A DNA stretch of 64,000 bases from Desulforamulus putei DSM 12395 (lineage in GTDB: Bacteria > Bacillota > Desulfotomaculia > Desulfotomaculales > Desulfotomaculaceae): assembly GCF_900129195.1 (NCBI RefSeq), contig NZ_FQUY01000002.1, forward strand, positions 124,001 to 188,000, in the 5' to 3' direction. The translations under genes were made by a program, and so were the position numbers. Each line of letters opens with the position of its first letter. Positions within the stretch are counted from its first letter, which is position 1. Below, in pieces: positions 31,551-42,046 of this stretch. The notes beneath the pieces were generated by a model. The model saw only the letters and a list, made by a program, of their open reading frames with translations, searched no databases and had not been told where the DNA came from.

Positions 31551-31672
31551 TTATCAGACCGGTTGACAACGAAAATCAACATGCATATAATAAGTAATTG
31601 TTCATGGTAATGCGAACGTAGTGTTAGAAAAAGCAACCACAGGTTACAAAAAATACTATGTTGGAATAACGC

Positions 31673-31701
31673 TTGACAACATCTAAACAGTTTGGTAATA
31701 T
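31673..31701 (+). promoter_or_regulatory. Promoter of the tRNA cluster
   Basis: TTGACA, 17 bp, TAATAT: a near-consensus sigma-A promoter 28 bp upstream of tRNA-His. Confidence 0.88.
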
Positions 31702-31729
31702 AATTTGTGCGAGTCCGCGAGTTGTTGTG

Positions 31730-31806
31730 GTGGATATAGCTCAGTTGGTCAGAGCACCAGATTGTGGCTCTGGGGGTCGTGGGTTCGAGTCCCATTATCC
31801 ACCCCA
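31730..31806 (+). tRNA. tRNA-His (anticodon GTG)
   Basis: Acceptor GTGGATA/TATCCAC, anticodon loop TTGTGGC, encoded CCA. The G at 31729 can serve as the extra G-1 opposite C73, typical of tRNA-His. Confidence 0.97.
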
Positions 31807-31827
31807 TAACATTTAAATAAATTATAC

Positions 31828-31902
31828 TGGGGCGTCGCCAAGCGGTAAGGCACCGGTCTTTGGAATCGGCATTCGTTGGTTCGAATCCAGCCGCCCCAGC
31901 CA
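31828..31902 (+). tRNA. tRNA-Gln (anticodon TTG)
   Basis: Acceptor TGGGGCG/CGCCCCA, anticodon loop CTTTGGA, T-arm TGGTTCGAATCCA, encoded CCA. Confidence 0.97.
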
Positions 31903-31912
31903 TCTTTTACGT

Positions 31913-31988
31913 GACCCATTAGCTCAGTCGGTAGAGCACCTGACTTTTAATCAGGGTGTCCCGCGTTCGAGTCGCGGATGGGTCACCA
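31913..31988 (+). tRNA. tRNA-Lys (anticodon TTT)
   Basis: Acceptor GACCCAT/ATGGGTC, anticodon loop CTTTTAA, T-arm GCGTTCGAGTCGC, encoded CCA. Confidence 0.97.
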
Positions 31989-32021
31989 TTTTGTCTATAT
32001 TACAAAATTACAAAAATATAT

Positions 32022-32107
32022 GCGGATGTGGCGGAATTGGCAGACGCGCCAGACTTAGGATCTGGTGCCCGCAAGGCGTGGGGGTTCAAGTCCCTTCATC
32101 CGCACCA
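32022..32107 (+). tRNA. tRNA-Leu (anticodon TAG)
   Basis: Class II tRNA with a long variable arm. Acceptor GCGGATG/CATCCGC, anticodon loop CTTAGGA, encoded CCA. Confidence 0.97.
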
Positions 32108-32119
32108 GAATGAGTAAAA

Positions 32120-32152
32120 CCCGAGGATATTGTCCCCGGGCTTTTTGTTTTT
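32120..32152 (+). terminator. Terminator of the tRNA operon
   Basis: CCCGAGGA / TCCCCGGG, then CTTTTTGTTTTTTTT. Confidence 0.88.
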
Positions 32153-32167
32153 TTTGGCCCTTTGGTC

Positions 32168-32737
32168 TTATTTTGGATTGGGTAAAATCTGTGCGCCTGT
32201 GAACGTGATGGGTCCAATCACGTTGGCCTGGCTCCCGGCTAAAGGAAGTTCTGCCGTCAGGAAATAACTAACTTTTTTGTGGCAGTGTTTATCACAGGGG
32301 TCAATAGGCAGCAAGGGCAAATCAACGTGCGTGAAAGTTGTAGTAGCGAGATCATCTTCATCAGCATCAGCGCTCTGGCGGCAGCTGAAAATCAATGAAC
32401 CGGTAACCGGGGCATCACGAAAAATTTTGAACAAAATGTCTACCTTTTCTTCTCCATCAGCATTATTGATCGCCTGCCAGCCAACCGTGGCAGTTAACCA
32501 TACCCGACTGCACACATCTAAAATGTTTAAGGCATCGTCGCCCGTTAGACAAGCAATGGTCGTCGGTGTTGTGGTAAGGGGAATGGATGTTGCGCCGCTG
32601 GTATTAGTGGGCTGCAGAGTTTGGAATTCAAACTCGGCAAGCAAGCCGCGCCTGCTCAAGAATCCGGAAGAAGCAATGGTGGCGTCTTGTTCGCTGACGG
32701 CCTCCGGATTTTGTGTTTCTTTTAATTTATCGGACAT
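32168..32737 (-). CDS. Hypothetical protein, beta-rich, possibly a spore or surface structural protein
   Basis: 189 residues. ATG 32737 follows GGGAGGTT. After a charged N-terminus comes a Thr/Ser/Val-rich, mostly beta region (TSIPLTTTPTTIACL, SRVWLTATVGWQAI, GSLIFSCRQSADADEDD, KKVSYFLTAELPLAGS). No signal or membrane segment. The pattern recalls jelly-roll domains of exosporium or phage-tail-like proteins, but I recognise no family. A short DPCDKHCHKK stretch could bind metal. Confidence 0.65.
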   Translation of the reverse strand: MSDKLKETQNPEAVSEQDATIASSGFLSRRGLLAEFEFQTLQPTNTSGATSIPLTTTPTTIACLTGDDALNILDVCSRVWLTATVGWQAINNADGEEKVDILFKIFRDAPVTGSLIFSCRQSADADEDDLATTTFTHVDLPLLPIDPCDKHCHKKVSYFLTAELPLAGSQANVIGPITFTGAQILPNPK

Positions 32738-32841
32738 AGGGTCTAACCTCCCATACTCAGAATCTTATTCCATAGTACGTAAGAGTGTATGGAAAGGTGA
32801 CCTGGTAAAAGAAATACAAAAGCCGAAAGAACACTTCCGGC

Positions 32842-33048
32842 TCAGTCAGAGTTATTCAGTTGATTGGCATAACAATCGGTACATATGTGAACCTTTTTGT
32901 AGACGCAAATGACATGCCTGTGGCAGACCCATTGCCCGCAAAGGCTGCATTGTTCATTACATGACGGGCATACCTCATCACCGCAGACGGCGCATTCCAA
33001 TACTTTGTATGCTTGTTTATGACAAATAGGGCAAGTATTTGACATCAT
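32842..33048 (-). CDS. Small Cys-rich zinc-binding protein
   Basis: 68 residues with twelve Cys and several His: CPICHKQ, CAVCGDEVCPSC, CSLCGQWVCHRH, CTDC. The spacing (CxxC pairs 10-15 residues apart) resembles treble-clef or B-box-like zinc modules. The ATG follows GGAGG (7 nt to 33048; a second ATG follows at once). Function unknown. The next 400 bp up to tig hold only a CCAGGG/CCCTGG hairpin near 33212-33228 and possible promoter sequence. Confidence 0.75.
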   Translation of the reverse strand: MMSNTCPICHKQAYKVLECAVCGDEVCPSCNEQCSLCGQWVCHRHVICVYKKVHICTDCYANQLNNSD

Positions 33049-33447
33049 TCGTAATCCTCCGTTACATTTATATTAACACAATATTCTGTGTTTTTTCAAT
33101 TATCTAATTAATGTATACAAAATATTAAATAAATACCTAACTAATAAAGTAATTCTCTGCAAATGTTTTGCAAACCCAAAACATTATGGTATAATTGGGA
33201 TGATATAGAGTGGCCAGGGTTATGCCCTGGTATTTTAATTATTGAGGCAACTGGAAAAAATTACCCTTTTTGGCTGGAAATGATTCCGACTCCGGCAGGA
33301 GTTGGACAACCCTTCGTAGAACTAAACACAGTGTCGTATCTGTATTTGGTTTATACTACAAGGTTTATAATTACATCAGCCAGGGGAGGGTGTAATTTCA
33401 GTAGAATAAAAACTCTATCAAACAAAACATGTATCTAAGGAGGAACA

Positions 33448-34761
33448 ATGTTGATGAAGGCCACAGCAGAAAGGATAGAAAAAAACACCGTCCTTTTGGA
33501 AATTGAGGTAGAGACCGAAAAAGTGGATCAGGCCATGAATCAGGCCTACCGGAAAATTGTGAAACAGGTGAACATTCCCGGCTTCCGGAAAGGAAAAGCG
33601 CCCAGATCATTGGTTGAGCGTTATGTGGGTAAAGAGACCCTGTTTGGTGAAGCTGCTGAAATCATCGTTCCCGAAGCCTACATGCAGGCCCTTAAGGAAA
33701 CACAAACCGAACCCATCGACCAGCCCAAGATTGACATTGTGCAGGGAGAACCGGGCAAACCTCTTATCTTCAAAGCCACCGTAGAGGTCAAACCGGAGGT
33801 AACCCTTGGTGAATATAAAGGTTTAGAAGTAAAACGTCCTGCCACGGACGTTTCCGATGAAGATGTACAGGCGGAACTGGAGCGCCTGCAAAACCGTCAT
33901 GCCAAACTGGTTACCATTGAAGAGGGGGAAGTGCAAAAGGACGACGTTGCCATCATTGATTTTACCGGTTATGTAGACGGCGAAGCCTTTGAAGGCGGCA
34001 ACGCTGAAAATTATTCCCTGACCATCGGTTCCGGCGCCTTTATTCCAGGCTTTGAAGACCAGCTCATCGGTGTGAAAGTGGGCGAAGAAAAGGATGTCAA
34101 CGTAACCTTCCCCCAAGAATACCACGCGGAGAACCTGGCCGGTAAACCTGCAACCTTTAAAGTAACCGTAAAAGAAATTAAACGCAAGGAATTGGCTCCG
34201 CTGGATGATGAATTTGCCAAGGATGTCAGTGAATTTGATACCCTTGAAGAATTAAAGTCGGACATTCGGAATAAATTAAAGGAAGCTGCCGAGACCAGGG
34301 CGAAATCTGCAGTGGAAAACGGCGTGGTAGAAGCCGTCGCCGCCAATGCCAGTGTAGAAATCCCTGAGATCATGGTGGATCAAAAGGTTGATGAAATGCT
34401 GAACAACGTAGGCCATCGCCTGGCCCAGCAGGGAATCAACCTGGACCAATATTTCAAATATACCAATACCAGCATTGATGACATGCGCCAGCGCATGAGA
34501 CCGGATGCTGAAAAAACCGTAAAGAACGAGTTGGTTCTCGATGCCATTGCCAGGGCTGAGAACATCCAGGCATCCGAAGAAGAAATTAACGAAGAGATTC
34601 AAAAAATTGCTACCTATGTAAAACAGGATGCGGAAATTGTACGCAAAACCCTGGAATTACAGGGTGAACTGGGGCATATATCTCAAGATATAGCCCGCCG
34701 CAAAGTGATCTCCTTCCTGGTGGAAAATGCCAACATAGTTGAAGACACAACTAGAGCTTAA
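33448..34761 (+). CDS. tig: Trigger factor (ribosome-associated prolyl isomerase chaperone)
   Basis: About 437 residues. The N-terminal ribosome-binding domain has the signature PGFRKGKAPRSLVERYVG; the middle FKBP-type PPIase has FTGYVDGEAFEGG and SGAFIPGFEDQLIG; a helical C-terminal domain follows. It binds nascent chains at the ribosome exit. Start 33448 (ATG) or 33454 (ATG, better spacing from AAGGAGG) cannot be decided; family members usually begin like MKATAERIEKN, favouring the latter. It heads the tig-clpP-clpX cluster. Confidence 0.96.
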   Translation: MLMKATAERIEKNTVLLEIEVETEKVDQAMNQAYRKIVKQVNIPGFRKGKAPRSLVERYVGKETLFGEAAEIIVPEAYMQALKETQTEPIDQPKIDIVQGEPGKPLIFKATVEVKPEVTLGEYKGLEVKRPATDVSDEDVQAELERLQNRHAKLVTIEEGEVQKDDVAIIDFTGYVDGEAFEGGNAENYSLTIGSGAFIPGFEDQLIGVKVGEEKDVNVTFPQEYHAENLAGKPATFKVTVKEIKRKELAPLDDEFAKDVSEFDTLEELKSDIRNKLKEAAETRAKSAVENGVVEAVAANASVEIPEIMVDQKVDEMLNNVGHRLAQQGINLDQYFKYTNTSIDDMRQRMRPDAEKTVKNELVLDAIARAENIQASEEEINEEIQKIATYVKQDAEIVRKTLELQGELGHISQDIARRKVISFLVENANIVEDTTRA

Positions 34762-34838
34762 ATTGAATATATTGGAAAAGTAAGCCCAAGGAAAGCCGCA
34801 AATTACAAAGATCTAAATAGATCAAGGAGGCGAGGGAC

Positions 34839-35426
34839 TTGTCAGGTTTAGTACCAATTGTTGTGGAACAAACTAACCGGGGCGAGCGGGCGTACGACAT
34901 TTACTCAAGACTGTTAAAGGATCGTATTATTTTTATCGGCGGCCCCATTGACGACCATGTGGCAGACTTGGTCATCGCTCAATTTCTGTTCCTGGAAGCG
35001 GAGGATCCTGAAAAGGATATCCACCTTTACATTAATTCACCGGGCGGTGTTGTTACGGCCGGACTGGCCATCTATGATACCATGCAATACATTAAACCTC
35101 CTGTATCCACCATCTGCCTGGGGCAGGCAGCCAGCATGGGTTCTTTCCTGCTGGCTGCCGGAACAAAGGGCAAACGTTACGCACTGCCGATGGCAAGAAT
35201 TATGATTCACCAACCACTTGGCGGGGTACAGGGCCAGGCCACAGATATCGATATTCATGCCAGGGAAATCCTGCGCATGAAAGACCTGTTGAACGAAAAA
35301 TTGGCCTATCACACCGGGCAGTCTTTAGAAAAGGTTGCCAGAGATACCGAGCGGGACTTCTTCATGTCCGCTGAAGAGGCCAAAAAATATGGGATCATCG
35401 ATGAGGTGATGCCGTATAGGAAGTAA
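34839..35426 (+). CDS. clpP: ATP-dependent Clp protease proteolytic subunit
   Basis: 195 residues from TTG 34839 (AAGGAGG, 8 nt). Catalytic triad Ser99 (GQAASMGSF), His124 (MIHQPLGG) and Asp173 (TERDFF), with the INSPGG loop. It forms the tetradecameric protease chamber fed by ClpX, encoded next. Degrades misfolded and regulatory proteins. Full length. Confidence 0.97.
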   Translation: MSGLVPIVVEQTNRGERAYDIYSRLLKDRIIFIGGPIDDHVADLVIAQFLFLEAEDPEKDIHLYINSPGGVVTAGLAIYDTMQYIKPPVSTICLGQAASMGSFLLAAGTKGKRYALPMARIMIHQPLGGVQGQATDIDIHAREILRMKDLLNEKLAYHTGQSLEKVARDTERDFFMSAEEAKKYGIIDEVMPYRK

Positions 35427-35445
35427 AGATAAAAGAGGTGGAAAT

Positions 35446-36696
35446 ATGTTTAACGAGAAAGGCCAGCTCAAGTGCTCCTTCTGCGGCAAACTGCAGGACC
35501 AAGTTAAAAAGCTTGTAGCCGGACCCGGAGTATATATCTGCGATGAGTGCATTGAATTGTGCAATGAAATCATCGAAGAAGAGTTAAGCGACGACCTCGG
35601 CTTGGATATGAGCGATTTACCAAAGCCCAAAGAAATAAAGGCTATTCTAGACCAGTATGTCATCGGCCAGGAAAACGCCAAACGACAACTGGCCGTGGCG
35701 GTCTATAACCACTACAAGCGGATTAACCTCGGGGGCAAAGTGGAAGATGTTGAACTCTCCAAGAGCAATATCGTCATGCTCGGTCCCACCGGTTGTGGTA
35801 AGACTTTGCTGGCCCAGACACTGGCTCGCTTGTTAAACGTGCCATTTGCCATCGCAGATGCCACCTCTTTAACCGAGGCAGGATATGTCGGTGAAGACGT
35901 TGAGAATATCCTGCTTAAGCTTATTCAAGCTGCGGATTATGATGTTGAGAAGGCCGAAAAGGGCATTGTATACATCGATGAAATTGATAAAATTGCCCGT
36001 AAGTCCGAGAATCCTTCCATTACCAGGGACGTTTCCGGCGAAGGAGTACAGCAGGCCCTGTTGAAGATTCTGGAGGGTACAGTTGCCAGCGTTCCGCCCC
36101 AGGGTGGCCGCAAGCACCCGCACCAGGAATTCATCCAACTGGATACCACCAACATTTTGTTTATCTGCGGCGGCGCCTTCGATGGGATTGAAAAAATCAT
36201 TCAAAACCGCATCGGCAAGAAGCAAATGGGCTTCGGTGCAGAGATCCAGACCAGAAAGGAACAAAAAATCGGTGAGATCCTGGCCAACATCTTGCCGGAA
36301 GACCTTCTCAAATTTGGTTTGATTCCCGAATTTGTGGGACGTTTGCCTGTCATTGTCACTTTGGATGCCCTGGATGAAGAGGCTCTCGTCCGCATTCTGA
36401 CCGAACCCAAGAACGCCCTGGCCAAACAGTATGAAAAACTGTTCGAGCTGGACGGCGTAACCCTGGAAATCCAGCCGGACGCTCTGCGTGAGGTGGCCAG
36501 AGAGGCCCTCAAACGCAATACCGGCGCCCGCGGCCTCCGCGCCATCATGGAAGAGGTCATGTTAAACATCATGTATGACATTCCTTCCCGCAAGGATATC
36601 TCAAAAGTCATCATCACCAAGGAAGCCATCCTCAAGAAGGGTGAACCGCTTCTTATTACAATGGATAATAAGAAGAAAAAGGAAGAAACGGCGTGA
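35446..36696 (+). CDS. clpX: ATP-dependent Clp protease ATPase subunit
   Basis: 416 residues. N-terminal zinc-binding domain (CSFCG ... CDECIELC), AAA+ core with Walker A GPTGCGKT, Walker [10 protein letters not shown], the pore loop GYVGEDVE, and the IGF-type ClpP loop region QMGFG. It unfolds substrates and feeds ClpP. Begins 20 bp after clpP. Its terminator is at 36712-36742. Confidence 0.97.
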   Translation: MFNEKGQLKCSFCGKLQDQVKKLVAGPGVYICDECIELCNEIIEEELSDDLGLDMSDLPKPKEIKAILDQYVIGQENAKRQLAVAVYNHYKRINLGGKVEDVELSKSNIVMLGPTGCGKTLLAQTLARLLNVPFAIADATSLTEAGYVGEDVENILLKLIQAADYDVEKAEKGIVYIDEIDKIARKSENPSITRDVSGEGVQQALLKILEGTVASVPPQGGRKHPHQEFIQLDTTNILFICGGAFDGIEKIIQNRIGKKQMGFGAEIQTRKEQKIGEILANILPEDLLKFGLIPEFVGRLPVIVTLDALDEEALVRILTEPKNALAKQYEKLFELDGVTLEIQPDALREVAREALKRNTGARGLRAIMEEVMLNIMYDIPSRKDISKVIITKEAILKKGEPLLITMDNKKKKEETA

Positions 36697-36711
36697 TTAG
36701 TACAGATTTCG

Positions 36712-36742
36712 ACACGGAGTTTAGGCTCCGTGTTTTTGCTTT
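36712..36742 (+). terminator. Terminator of the tig-clpPX cluster
   Basis: ACACGGAG / CTCCGTGT, then TTTTGCTTTT. Confidence 0.88.
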
Positions 36743-36744
36743 TC

Positions 36745-36942
36745 TATGGGAGTTGTTATGCCGATTCTAGCCATTAGCTATTAGCCTTTTCTGGTTTTGC
36801 TCTGACTTGATAGGCTTTTAGTAAACTAAACCTATAAGAAATGAGAGTAAGTTAAACAACAGGAACAGCAAGCAATACCCCAAAGTCAAAAAGCCGATGG
36901 CCAAAGGCTAAAGGCTAATGGCCGACCCAAAAGAAATACCCG
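36745..36942. repeat. Intergenic palindromic repeat, copy R1
   Basis: GCCGATTCTAGCCATTAGC at the left and GGCTAAAGGCTAATGGCCG followed by ACCCAAAAGAAATACCC at the right form a long imperfect inverted repeat built from AGCC-type units. It fills the clpX-lonB gap. Same family as R2-R5. Confidence 0.65.
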
Positions 36943-37012
36943 TTAGCATGTGTAAAACCTGGCCTTTTTAGTAATAATACAAAAAGGAACTCAACCTAAA
37001 GGAGGCATTGCT

Positions 37013-38731
37013 ATGGGGGAGCTTACCAGTCTTGGGGGTTTTCTCACCTTTATACAGGTATTCTTTGCGGTGGTCATCGGACTTTATTTTTGGAATTTGC
37101 TGAAGGCCCAGCAGGGTAATAAGACAGCTGTGGAAAAAGAGTCCCGTAAAGAAATGGAGAAGCTTCAGCGGCTGCGGTCCATCTCTTTAACCGAACCGCT
37201 GGCAGAGAAAACCAGACCCAAAAACTTCAGCGAAATCATTGGTCAGGAAGAAGGGCTTAAATCCCTCAGGGCTGCCCTCTGCGGTCCCAACCCGCAACAC
37301 GTTATTATTTACGGTCCCCCGGGGGTGGGTAAAACGGCTGCAGCCCGCTTGGTATTGGAAGAGGCCAAAAAATCACCCAACTCACCCTTTAAGGAAAACG
37401 CAAAGTTTATCGAACTGGATGCCACTACGGCCCGTTTTGATGAAAGGGGCATTGCCGACCCGTTGATTGGGTCGGTGCATGATCCTATTTATCAGGGTGC
37501 CGGTCCCATGGGGATGGCGGGGATTCCCCAGCCCAAGCCCGGCGCTGTCACCAAGGCCCACGGGGGTATGCTTTTCATTGACGAAATCGGGGAACTGCAC
37601 CCAATCCAGATGAATAAACTGTTAAAAGTGTTGGAGGACCGTAAAGTCTTTTTGGAGAGCGCTTATTACAGCTCCGAAGACACCAACATTCCCACCCATA
37701 TTCATGATATTTTTCAGAACGGTTTGCCGGCCGATTTTCGCATGGTGGGGGCAACCACCCGGACGCCGGAAGAAATTCCCCCGGCCATCCGCTCCCGGTG
37801 TTTAGAAATTTTCTTCCGGCCTCTGCTGCCGGATGAAATTGAAAAAATCGCGGCCAACGCGGCCCAGAAAATCGGTTTCCCGTTGGAAGAGGGCGCTTTA
37901 GATGTGATAAAACGCTATGCCACCAATGGCCGCGAGGCGGTTAACATCATTCAAATTGCCGGTGGCATTGCCCTTACCGAGGGAAGAAAAGAAATTCTGG
38001 TACGGGACATCGAGTGGGTTATCCACAGCGGCCAGTACACCCCGCGACCGGAACGGAAGATCAACCCGCAGCCCCAAGTTGGCGTGGTGAACGGCCTGGC
38101 GGTCTACGGCCCCAATATGGGTATCCTTTCTGAGGTGGAGGCCACCGTTATCCCCGCGGCTGAAGGAGCGGGCAAAATTACCGTTACCGGCGTGGTTGAG
38201 GAAGAAGAAATCGGCGGCAGCGGCAAAAGGATACGCCGCAAGAGCATGGCCCGCAGCTCGGTGGAGAATGTTGTCACGGTGCTGCGGCGGGTGATGGATG
38301 TAGACCCGAGAAACTATGATATCCACGTTAATTTCCTGGGCAGCGGCCTGGTGGACGGGCCCTCGGCCGGGGTCACCATTGCCACCGCCATCTACTCTGC
38401 CATTAAGGGAATCCCGGTGGACAATACCGTGGCCATGACCGGTGAAATCTCTATCCGGGGGCTGGTGAAACCGGTGGGCGGCATTGTGGCCAAAGTGGAG
38501 GCAGCCCGCCAGGCCGGAGTTAAAAAAGTCTTTATTCCCGAAGAAAATTACCAGGAAATATTTAAAAACATGGAGGACATTACCGTGGTAGCGGTAGAAA
38601 CACTGGACGAGGTGATCAAAGGAGCCTTAATAGGCCAGTCTCTGGCAGAGGAGCCCAAATGGCAACCGGTCCCGGCGGCACTGGAAATACCTGCTGCAGC
38701 CTTTTTGTCCCAGGAAGCTGCCAAATCCTGA
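37013..38731 (+). CDS. lonB: Sporulation-type ATP-dependent protease LonB
   Basis: 572 residues. An N-terminal membrane helix (FLTFIQVFFAVVIGLYFW) is followed by an AAA+ module ([23 protein letters not shown]) and a Lon-type protease domain with catalytic Ser in DGPSAGVTIATA and Lys in KPVGGIVAKVEAA. It lacks the Lon substrate-binding N-domain. In Bacillus subtilis LonB is made in the forespore. AAAGGAGG precedes the start. Confidence 0.94.
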   Translation: MGELTSLGGFLTFIQVFFAVVIGLYFWNLLKAQQGNKTAVEKESRKEMEKLQRLRSISLTEPLAEKTRPKNFSEIIGQEEGLKSLRAALCGPNPQHVIIYGPPGVGKTAAARLVLEEAKKSPNSPFKENAKFIELDATTARFDERGIADPLIGSVHDPIYQGAGPMGMAGIPQPKPGAVTKAHGGMLFIDEIGELHPIQMNKLLKVLEDRKVFLESAYYSSEDTNIPTHIHDIFQNGLPADFRMVGATTRTPEEIPPAIRSRCLEIFFRPLLPDEIEKIAANAAQKIGFPLEEGALDVIKRYATNGREAVNIIQIAGGIALTEGRKEILVRDIEWVIHSGQYTPRPERKINPQPQVGVVNGLAVYGPNMGILSEVEATVIPAAEGAGKITVTGVVEEEEIGGSGKRIRRKSMARSSVENVVTVLRRVMDVDPRNYDIHVNFLGSGLVDGPSAGVTIATAIYSAIKGIPVDNTVAMTGEISIRGLVKPVGGIVAKVEAARQAGVKKVFIPEENYQEIFKNMEDITVVAVETLDEVIKGALIGQSLAEEPKWQPVPAALEIPAAAFLSQEAAKS

Positions 38732-38806
38732 TCATGTATAAAATAATTGCGAATTATGAAACATCCTGTAAGCGGAGAATAACAAATTGGCTTCTGCAAG
38801 CTTAAG

Positions 38807-38831
38807 AAACCCAGCTATTGCTGGGTTTTTT
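38807..38831 (+). terminator. Terminator of lonB
   Basis: AAACCCAGC, loop TATT, GCTGGGTTT, then TTT. Confidence 0.93.
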
Positions 38832-38944
38832 CCGTTACTGGGAATTATTGTTGTGGCGAGATTCTTAATTTTTATGTTATGATTACTGTATTCTGGTTCA
38901 CTAGTTAATGATCATATGATTGGAGTATACAAGGAGGTGTAGCA

Positions 38945-41377
38945 GTGAATTCCGTAATGAAATCTCTACCTCTGCTTCCTCTGCGGGGCATTCTGGTTTT
39001 TCCCTATATGGTGATTCATCTGGATGTGGGTCGGGAGAAATCGGTACAGGCCATTGAAGAAGCCATGGTGCAGGACAGAATGATCTTCCTGGCGACCCAG
39101 AAGGAAGCGCAGACCGATGAACCCACAGCGGACGACATTTACCAGGTAGGAACTGTAGCTGAAGTTAAGCAATTACTAAAACTTCCGGGCGGTACCATCA
39201 GGGTGCTGGTGGAAGGCATTGCCCGGGCCAAAATAAATAAATACTATCATCTGGAACCCTATTTCAGGGTGGAAATTGAACAGTACGCCGAAGAATTTGA
39301 GAAAAACCCTGAAATTGAAGCCCTTATGCGGAGCCTGGTTTACCAGTTTGAACAATATGTGAAACTATCCAAGCGCATACCCCCGGAAACCGTGGTTTCG
39401 GTGGTAAACCTGGAAGAACCCGGGCGCCTGGCCGATATTATCGCTTCCCACTTAGCGCTGCGTATCGAGGATAAGCAAAAGGTGCTGGAAGCCGTTGATA
39501 TCGTGGAGCGGTTGGAAAAACTCTGCGCCATTGTGGCCAGGGAGCTGGAAATTGTGGAACTGGAGCGGAAAATCAACATCAGGGTCCGCAAGCAAATGGA
39601 AAAAACCCAGAAGGAATACTACCTGAGGGAACAAATGAAGGCTATCCAAAAGGAACTGGGCGAAAAGGACGAACGGGTAGCTGAATGTGAAGAACTGAGA
39701 GAAAAAATTGCCAAGGCCAAACTGCCCAAAGAGGCCGAGGAAAAGGCCCTCAAAGAAGTGGAGCGTTTGGAGAAAATGCCTCCCATGGCTGCGGAGGCCA
39801 CGGTAGTGCGCAATTATCTGGACTGGCTCCTTAGCCTTCCCTGGAGCAAGAGCACCCGGGACCGTATCGATATTAAAGCCGCCCAGGAGGTGTTGGACGC
39901 TGACCATTACGGGTTGAAAGACCCCAAGGAAAGAATTATTGAATACCTGGCCATTCGTAAGCTGGCCAAGAAGATGAAGGGTCCCATCCTGTGCCTGGTG
40001 GGACCGCCGGGTGTGGGAAAAACCTCTTTGGGTCGTTCCATTGCCCGGGCGCTGGACCGCAAGTTTATTCGCATTTCCCTGGGCGGCGTCCGGGACGAGG
40101 CTGAAATCCGTGGACACCGCCGGACCTATGTGGGCGCCATGCCCGGACGGATCATTCAAGGCATGCGCACCGCCGGTTCCAAGAACCCGGTCTTCCTGCT
40201 GGACGAAATTGATAAGATGGCCAGCGATTTCCGGGGGGATCCGGCTTCTGCGCTGCTGGAAGTGCTGGATCCTGAACAAAACAGCACCTTCAGCGATCAC
40301 TACATTGAGACACCCTTTGACCTTTCCAATGTAATGTTCATTACTACCGCCAACAACATGTGGTCAATCCCCCGTCCATTGCTGGATCGGATGGAAGTTA
40401 TTCAGATTTCTGGGTATACTGAAGATGAAAAACTGCAAATCGCCAAACGTCACCTGCTACCCAAACAAATCAAGGAACATGGCCTGTCCGAAGACATGAT
40501 CAGTGTTTCGGACAACACCCTGCTTAAAGTGATCCGGGAGTACACCCGGGAATCCGGTGTGCGTAACCTGGAGCGCAAAATTGCAACCATCTGCCGTAAA
40601 ACTGCCAAGAAAATTGTGGCAGGGGAGGCGGCAAGAGTGAAGGTTACCGCTCAGAACTTGGAGCAGTTCCTGGGAATTCCCCGTTACCGTTACGGGGTGG
40701 CTGAGCAAAATGATGAGGTTGGCACCGTTACCGGCCTGGCTTGGACCGAAGTGGGCGGCGACACCCTGGTAATTGAAGTGACCACCTATAAAGGCAGCGG
40801 TCGTATGACCCTGACCGGCAAACTGGGCGAAGTGATGAAAGAATCCGCCCAGGCGGGCTACAGCTACGTGCGCAGCCGGGCCCAGGATTTGGGCATTGAT
40901 CAGGAGTTATTTGAAAAGTGGGATTTGCACATTCACATTCCCGAGGGGGCCATTCCCAAGGACGGTCCCTCGGCGGGGATTACCATGGCCACTGCCATGG
41001 CCTCGGTGCTCACCGGCCGCAAGGTGCGCCACGATGTGGCCATGACCGGCGAAATCACCCTGCGGGGGCGGGTACTGCCGGTGGGCGGCATTAAAGAAAA
41101 AGTGATGGCTGCCCACAGGGCCGGCAATAAAGTGATTATACTGCCCAGGGACAATAAAAAGGATCTGGAAGATATTCCGAACAACATTAAAAAGCAGCTG
41201 GAATTTAAACTGGTGGATCACATGGATCAAGTGCTGGAAATTGCCCTGCTGGAAAAGGAAGTGGTGCAAACCGACGTGGTGGAGCCTGAAGCGGCGGCCA
41301 CCATTGACAATCCTCACTTTACCCCCATGGATCACCAGGAAGTCCAGCAGCAAGGAGGAACCCATTTACCGTCGTGA
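38945..41377 (+). CDS. lon: ATP-dependent protease La (Lon)
   Basis: 810 residues, full length. Lon N-domain ([19 protein letters not shown]), a coiled helical region, AAA+ with [15 protein letters not shown] and [10 protein letters not shown], and protease domain with Ser in [13 protein letters not shown] and Lys in [14 protein letters not shown]. Degrades damaged and regulatory proteins. GTG 38945 follows AAGGAGGTGTAGCA. It overlaps ysxC by 4 nt. Confidence 0.97.
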   Translation: MNSVMKSLPLLPLRGILVFPYMVIHLDVGREKSVQAIEEAMVQDRMIFLATQKEAQTDEPTADDIYQVGTVAEVKQLLKLPGGTIRVLVEGIARAKINKYYHLEPYFRVEIEQYAEEFEKNPEIEALMRSLVYQFEQYVKLSKRIPPETVVSVVNLEEPGRLADIIASHLALRIEDKQKVLEAVDIVERLEKLCAIVARELEIVELERKINIRVRKQMEKTQKEYYLREQMKAIQKELGEKDERVAECEELREKIAKAKLPKEAEEKALKEVERLEKMPPMAAEATVVRNYLDWLLSLPWSKSTRDRIDIKAAQEVLDADHYGLKDPKERIIEYLAIRKLAKKMKGPILCLVGPPGVGKTSLGRSIARALDRKFIRISLGGVRDEAEIRGHRRTYVGAMPGRIIQGMRTAGSKNPVFLLDEIDKMASDFRGDPASALLEVLDPEQNSTFSDHYIETPFDLSNVMFITTANNMWSIPRPLLDRMEVIQISGYTEDEKLQIAKRHLLPKQIKEHGLSEDMISVSDNTLLKVIREYTRESGVRNLERKIATICRKTAKKIVAGEAARVKVTAQNLEQFLGIPRYRYGVAEQNDEVGTVTGLAWTEVGGDTLVIEVTTYKGSGRMTLTGKLGEVMKESAQAGYSYVRSRAQDLGIDQELFEKWDLHIHIPEGAIPKDGPSAGITMATAMASVLTGRKVRHDVAMTGEITLRGRVLPVGGIKEKVMAAHRAGNKVIILPRDNKKDLEDIPNNIKKQLEFKLVDHMDQVLEIALLEKEVVQTDVVEPEAAATIDNPHFTPMDHQEVQQQGGTHLPS

Positions 41378-41991
41378 AGATTGTTGCCGCTGAGTTTTTA
41401 ACCAGTGCAGTGAACCCCGGGGGTTATCCCCCGGGGAATTTACCCGAAGTGGCCTTTGTGGGCCGCTCCAATGTGGGCAAGTCGTCCTTAATCAACAGGT
41501 TGGTCAACCGTAAGGGCTTGGCCAGAACCAGCAGCACCCCCGGCAGGACGCAACTGATTAATTTTTTTAAAATTAATGACCAATTTGTCATGGTAGACCT
41601 GCCTGGTTACGGCTATGCCAGGGTGCCCGATGAAGTGCGGGCCAAGTGGGGAAAAATGATTGAGGGGTATTTAAAGAACAGAGAGCCCCTGAAAGGGGTG
41701 TTCCTGCTCTTGGACTGCCGCCATACCCCCACTTCCCAGGACAAACAAATGTACGGGTGGCTGCTGCATTACAGGCTGCCTACGGTGGTGGTGGCCACCA
41801 AAATTGATAAAATCTCCAACAACCAGTGGGCCAGGCAGCAGGCAGTGATCAAAAAATCCCTTCCTTTAGCCCCGGAACATCAACTGATCCCCTTTTCCGC
41901 CGAAACCGGCCGGGGCCGGGATGAACTGCTGGGAGTTATAAAAAATTGGATACATAACACGGTCAGTCAAAGGTCGGTAGAAAAAGAGTAA
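41374..41991 (+). CDS. ysxC: Ribosome biogenesis GTPase YsxC/EngB
   Basis: 205 residues from GTG 41374, overlapping the lon stop. G1 [13 protein letters not shown]2 region [10 protein letters not shown]3 DLPGYG, G4 ATKIDK and G5 FSAETG. It is needed for 50S subunit assembly. The lon-ysxC pairing is common in Firmicutes. Confidence 0.96.
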   Translation: MKIVAAEFLTSAVNPGGYPPGNLPEVAFVGRSNVGKSSLINRLVNRKGLARTSSTPGRTQLINFFKINDQFVMVDLPGYGYARVPDEVRAKWGKMIEGYLKNREPLKGVFLLLDCRHTPTSQDKQMYGWLLHYRLPTVVVATKIDKISNNQWARQQAVIKKSLPLAPEHQLIPFSAETGRGRDELLGVIKNWIHNTVSQRSVEKE

Positions 41992-42018
41992 CCGCTGGTC
42001 AAACGCCAGCGGTTTTTT
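41992..42018 (+). terminator. Terminator of lon-ysxC
   Basis: CCGCTGG / CCAGCGG, then TTTTTT. Confidence 0.93.
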
Positions 42019-42046
42019 CGACATTTTTTACGGGGGGTCTGACCCC

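Noticed and set aside
33163-33438. 91-codon open frame upstream of tig
   Set aside because: It has no ribosome site, low-complexity AT-rich composition and no recognisable domain, and it overlaps the likely tig promoter region and a hairpin.
36745-36942. AGCC-unit repeats as a CRISPR array
   Set aside because: The units are degenerate, only 7-12 bp, inverted rather than direct and without regular unique spacers; there are no cas genes.
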